A stretch of 49,810 nucleotides of DNA. Source: Streptomyces mangrovisoli. GTDB lineage: Bacteria > Actinomycetota > Actinomycetes > Streptomycetales > Streptomycetaceae. The notes under the pieces are model-generated. The model saw nothing but the letters and a program-made list of their open reading frames with translations, was not told the DNA's origin and did no database searches. The stretch spans positions 1 through 49,810 of the forward strand of contig NZ_LAVA02000027.1 in NCBI RefSeq assembly GCF_000974985.2, given 5' to 3'. Position 1 is the stretch's first letter, and each line of letters opens with the position of its first letter. Shown here piece by piece: positions 48,107-49,810 of this stretch. Made by a program: the position numbers and the translations under genes.

Positions 48107-48898
48107 ATGACGGAGCTGCGCACCGCCCGGTCCGTACGCGCCACCGCCGAGGGGCTGCTGTGGGAGCCCAGCGGGCGCTGGGTCCGCGGCCGGGTCGGCG
48201 AGGTGACCGTCGTCGACAGCCGGCGTCCGGTCCTCGTGTGGGAGCCGGCCGTCCCCGTCCCGCTGTACGCCTTTCCGCGCGACGAGGTCCGCATGGATCT
48301 GCTGCGGCCGGCCGCCGACCCGCCGACCGGCACGCACACCGGGTCACGGATCTTCTACGACCTCGTCGTCGACGGGGAGCCGCGGCCGAACGCGGCGTGG
48401 ACGTTCCCCGCCGCCGACCTGGCGGGCCATGTCGCCTTCGAGTGGTTCCGCCGCACGGGCCGGGGCCTCGACCACTGGTACGAGGAGGACGAGGAGATCT
48501 TCGTCCACCCCCGGGACCCCCACAAGCGGGTCGACGCGATCCCGAGCAGCCGCCATGTCCGGGTGGAGATCGGCGGCACGACGGCCGCGGACACCCGGCG
48601 TCCGGTGCTGCTCTTCGAGACGGGGCTGCCCACCCGCTACTACATCCCGCGCGAGGACGTGGACCTCGGCCTGCTCGTCCCCTCGGACCAGGTCTCCGCC
48701 TGCCCCTACAAGGGCACCGCCACGTACTGGTCCTGGACGGGCCGGGCCGACCACACGTCCGATCTGGTGTGGAGCTACCCCGATCCGCTGCCCGCGGTGG
48801 GCGCGATCCGGGGACTGTTCGCGTTCTACAACGAGTTGGTGGACATCGTGGTCGACGGCGAACGGCTGGAGCGTCCGGTCACGCCGTTCTCGCGGTAG
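48107..48898 (+). CDS. DUF427-family protein, duplicated domain
   Basis: 263 residues containing two copies of the DUF427 fold. Each copy has a VVDSRRPVLVWEP or ADTRRPVLLFETG strand, followed by PLYAFPRDEVRMDLLRP or RYYIPREDVDLGLLVP; the second adds CPYKGTATYWSW. Function is unknown for the family; the sequence suggests a cytoplasmic enzyme or binding protein with no signal peptide. AGGAG lies 7 nt before ATG 48107; the ATG at 48092 is the ribosome-site region itself. Convergent with the GNAT gene. Confidence 0.88.
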   Translation: MTELRTARSVRATAEGLLWEPSGRWVRGRVGEVTVVDSRRPVLVWEPAVPVPLYAFPRDEVRMDLLRPAADPPTGTHTGSRIFYDLVVDGEPRPNAAWTFPAADLAGHVAFEWFRRTGRGLDHWYEEDEEIFVHPRDPHKRVDAIPSSRHVRVEIGGTTAADTRRPVLLFETGLPTRYYIPREDVDLGLLVPSDQVSACPYKGTATYWSWTGRADHTSDLVWSYPDPLPAVGAIRGLFAFYNELVDIVVDGERLERPVTPFSR

Positions 48899-48960
48899 GG
48901 CCCGCACGGCCCCCCCACACCTGCCGCGCGCGTCTCGACGGCCGTCGTCCGCCCGGCAGT

Positions 48961-49810
48961 TCACCGGGTGTCGGTCGGCTCCCGGTCGGGTCTCTGCCGT
49001 CCCTGCGCGCCGGTGCGCAGTGCGCCCACCGTCTTCAGCAACCGGTCCGCCGGCTGTCTCAACTCCGGATGCGCCAACACCGTGTTCCGCAACCCCCGCA
49101 CCGGACGCCGCCACAACCGATACCCCCACGCCACCGGATGCCCCCGCGACACAAAACCCTCCCCCACCCACAACTCCCGCGTCTTCAACCACTCCTTGTA
49201 CTCCTTCGCACCCCGACCCCAGTCCACCACCTCCACACCCGCCCGCGCCGCACCCTCCGCCAGCCGCAAATGCATCAACAACCCCGGCGAGTAATACCGA
49301 AGCTCCGGATCATAAGCCGTGAACCACCCCGCCAACACCGCACGCGACCGCGGCCCGAAATGCGCCGCCACCGGCCGCTCCCCCGCATACAACACCGACA
49401 ACACCCCCGAAAAATGCTCCTCCCGCACCCCGAACAAATGCCGCACCAACCCCACGATCCACCCACGAGAAAAACGATCCATCCGACCCGTCCGCCGATA
49501 CTGCGCCGACTTCCACCCCATCAACGTCTCCAACACCGCCGGATCCCGCTCATCAAAAACAAACCTCACCTCCCCCACATCCCGCCCCAACCGCCGCTCC
49601 TTCTTCAACACCGTCTTCGCCAGCCCCGGATACACCCCCCGCAACCACCCCGCATACTCCACCCCCGCACCCACCGGCTCCAGATCCACCACCGGCGACG
49701 CAAACCGCCCCGTCACAAACCCACCGAACGACCCCGACGCACCCACCAGATGATCAAACTCGAACACCGACAACCCACACCCCCGCAACACACCCCGCGC
49801 ATCCCACACC
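48961..49810 (-). CDS. CelD/BcsL-type GNAT acetyltransferase, partial
   Basis: C-terminal 283 residues of an acyl-CoA N-acyltransferase of the CelD-like (Acetyltransf_6) group. RPVAAHFGPRSRAVLAGWFTAYDPELRYYSPGLLM and VVDWGRGAKEYKEWLKTR are family landmarks. The frame is open to the right edge, and relatives are about 350-400 residues, so roughly 100 are missing. Its coding strand uses GGT, TTT, GAT, CTT, TTG and GTG freely, while neighbours prefer codons ending in C, so it looks foreign or differently selected. Likely modifies a surface polymer or small molecule; substrate unknown. Confidence 0.8.
   Translation of the reverse strand, partial: VWDARGVLRGCGLSVFEFDHLVGASGSFGGFVTGRFASPVVDLEPVGAGVEYAGWLRGVYPGLAKTVLKKERRLGRDVGEVRFVFDERDPAVLETLMGWKSAQYRRTGRMDRFSRGWIVGLVRHLFGVREEHFSGVLSVLYAGERPVAAHFGPRSRAVLAGWFTAYDPELRYYSPGLLMHLRLAEGAARAGVEVVDWGRGAKEYKEWLKTRELWVGEGFVSRGHPVAWGYRLWRRPVRGLRNTVLAHPELRQPADRLLKTVGALRTGAQGRQRPDREPTDTR

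Overview
The window is chromosomal DNA of a Streptomyces or close relative. G+C is very high and codons mostly end in G or C. AAGGAG/GGAGG ribosome sites, TGA stops, GTG starts and leaderless genes are frequent. Extracellular hydrolases, SpoIIE-type phosphatases and a FurA-KatG pair are also typical. All calls come from reading the sequence and remembered family features; no search was run.

Left third (1-15794): a nearly complete choline/glycine betaine-to-glycine pathway. Choline dehydrogenase (betA) and betaine aldehyde dehydrogenase (betB) make betaine, and an OpuA-type ABC importer (ATPase, fused double permease, lipoprotein) brings it in. A Rieske oxygenase with its own Rieske ferredoxin and FAD ferredoxin reductase probably removes the first methyl group. 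Dimethylglycine oxidase makes sarcosine, and heterotetrameric sarcosine oxidase (soxB, soxD, the rest beyond the left edge) makes glycine. An IclR regulator sits divergently among them. A 17-bp palindrome, GTTGCG-N5-CGCAAC with one or two mismatches at some sites, lies upstream of betA/iclR, betB-opuA, the dimethylglycine oxidase gene and the Rieske operon. At three of these it lies at or just after the predicted transcription start, so I infer one IclR repressor controlling the pathway. soxD carries an unusual Val-Pro-Pro repeat tail.

Middle (15900-31100): a secreted GH16 glycosidase, a codon-atypical membrane protein, a GabP-like permease divergent from a GntR regulator and a second APC permease, a NodB deacetylase, two small coupled proteins, a YihY/BrkB protein, NAD kinase, phosphoglucomutase, a small membrane protein, and katG-furA.

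Right (31380-49810): a CBM13-GH18 chitinase with a DasR-like site between its -35 and -10, a CBM13/beta-helix protein of unknown activity, a second YihY protein, a SpoIIE phosphatase, cysteine-free ribosomal protein paralogues (rpmG-rpmE2-rpmJ), an SGNH esterase, an acyltransferase, an aldo/keto reductase gene broken by an in-frame TAG, a DHA2 exporter, a MASE1 protein and second SpoIIE phosphatase, a divergent LysR/SDR pair, a DUF427 protein, and at the edge a CelD-like GNAT gene with clearly different codon use.

Six genes have a TANNNT hexamer 6-7 nt before the start codon and are predicted to be leaderless. No tRNA, rRNA, CRISPR array, insertion sequence or prophage was seen.
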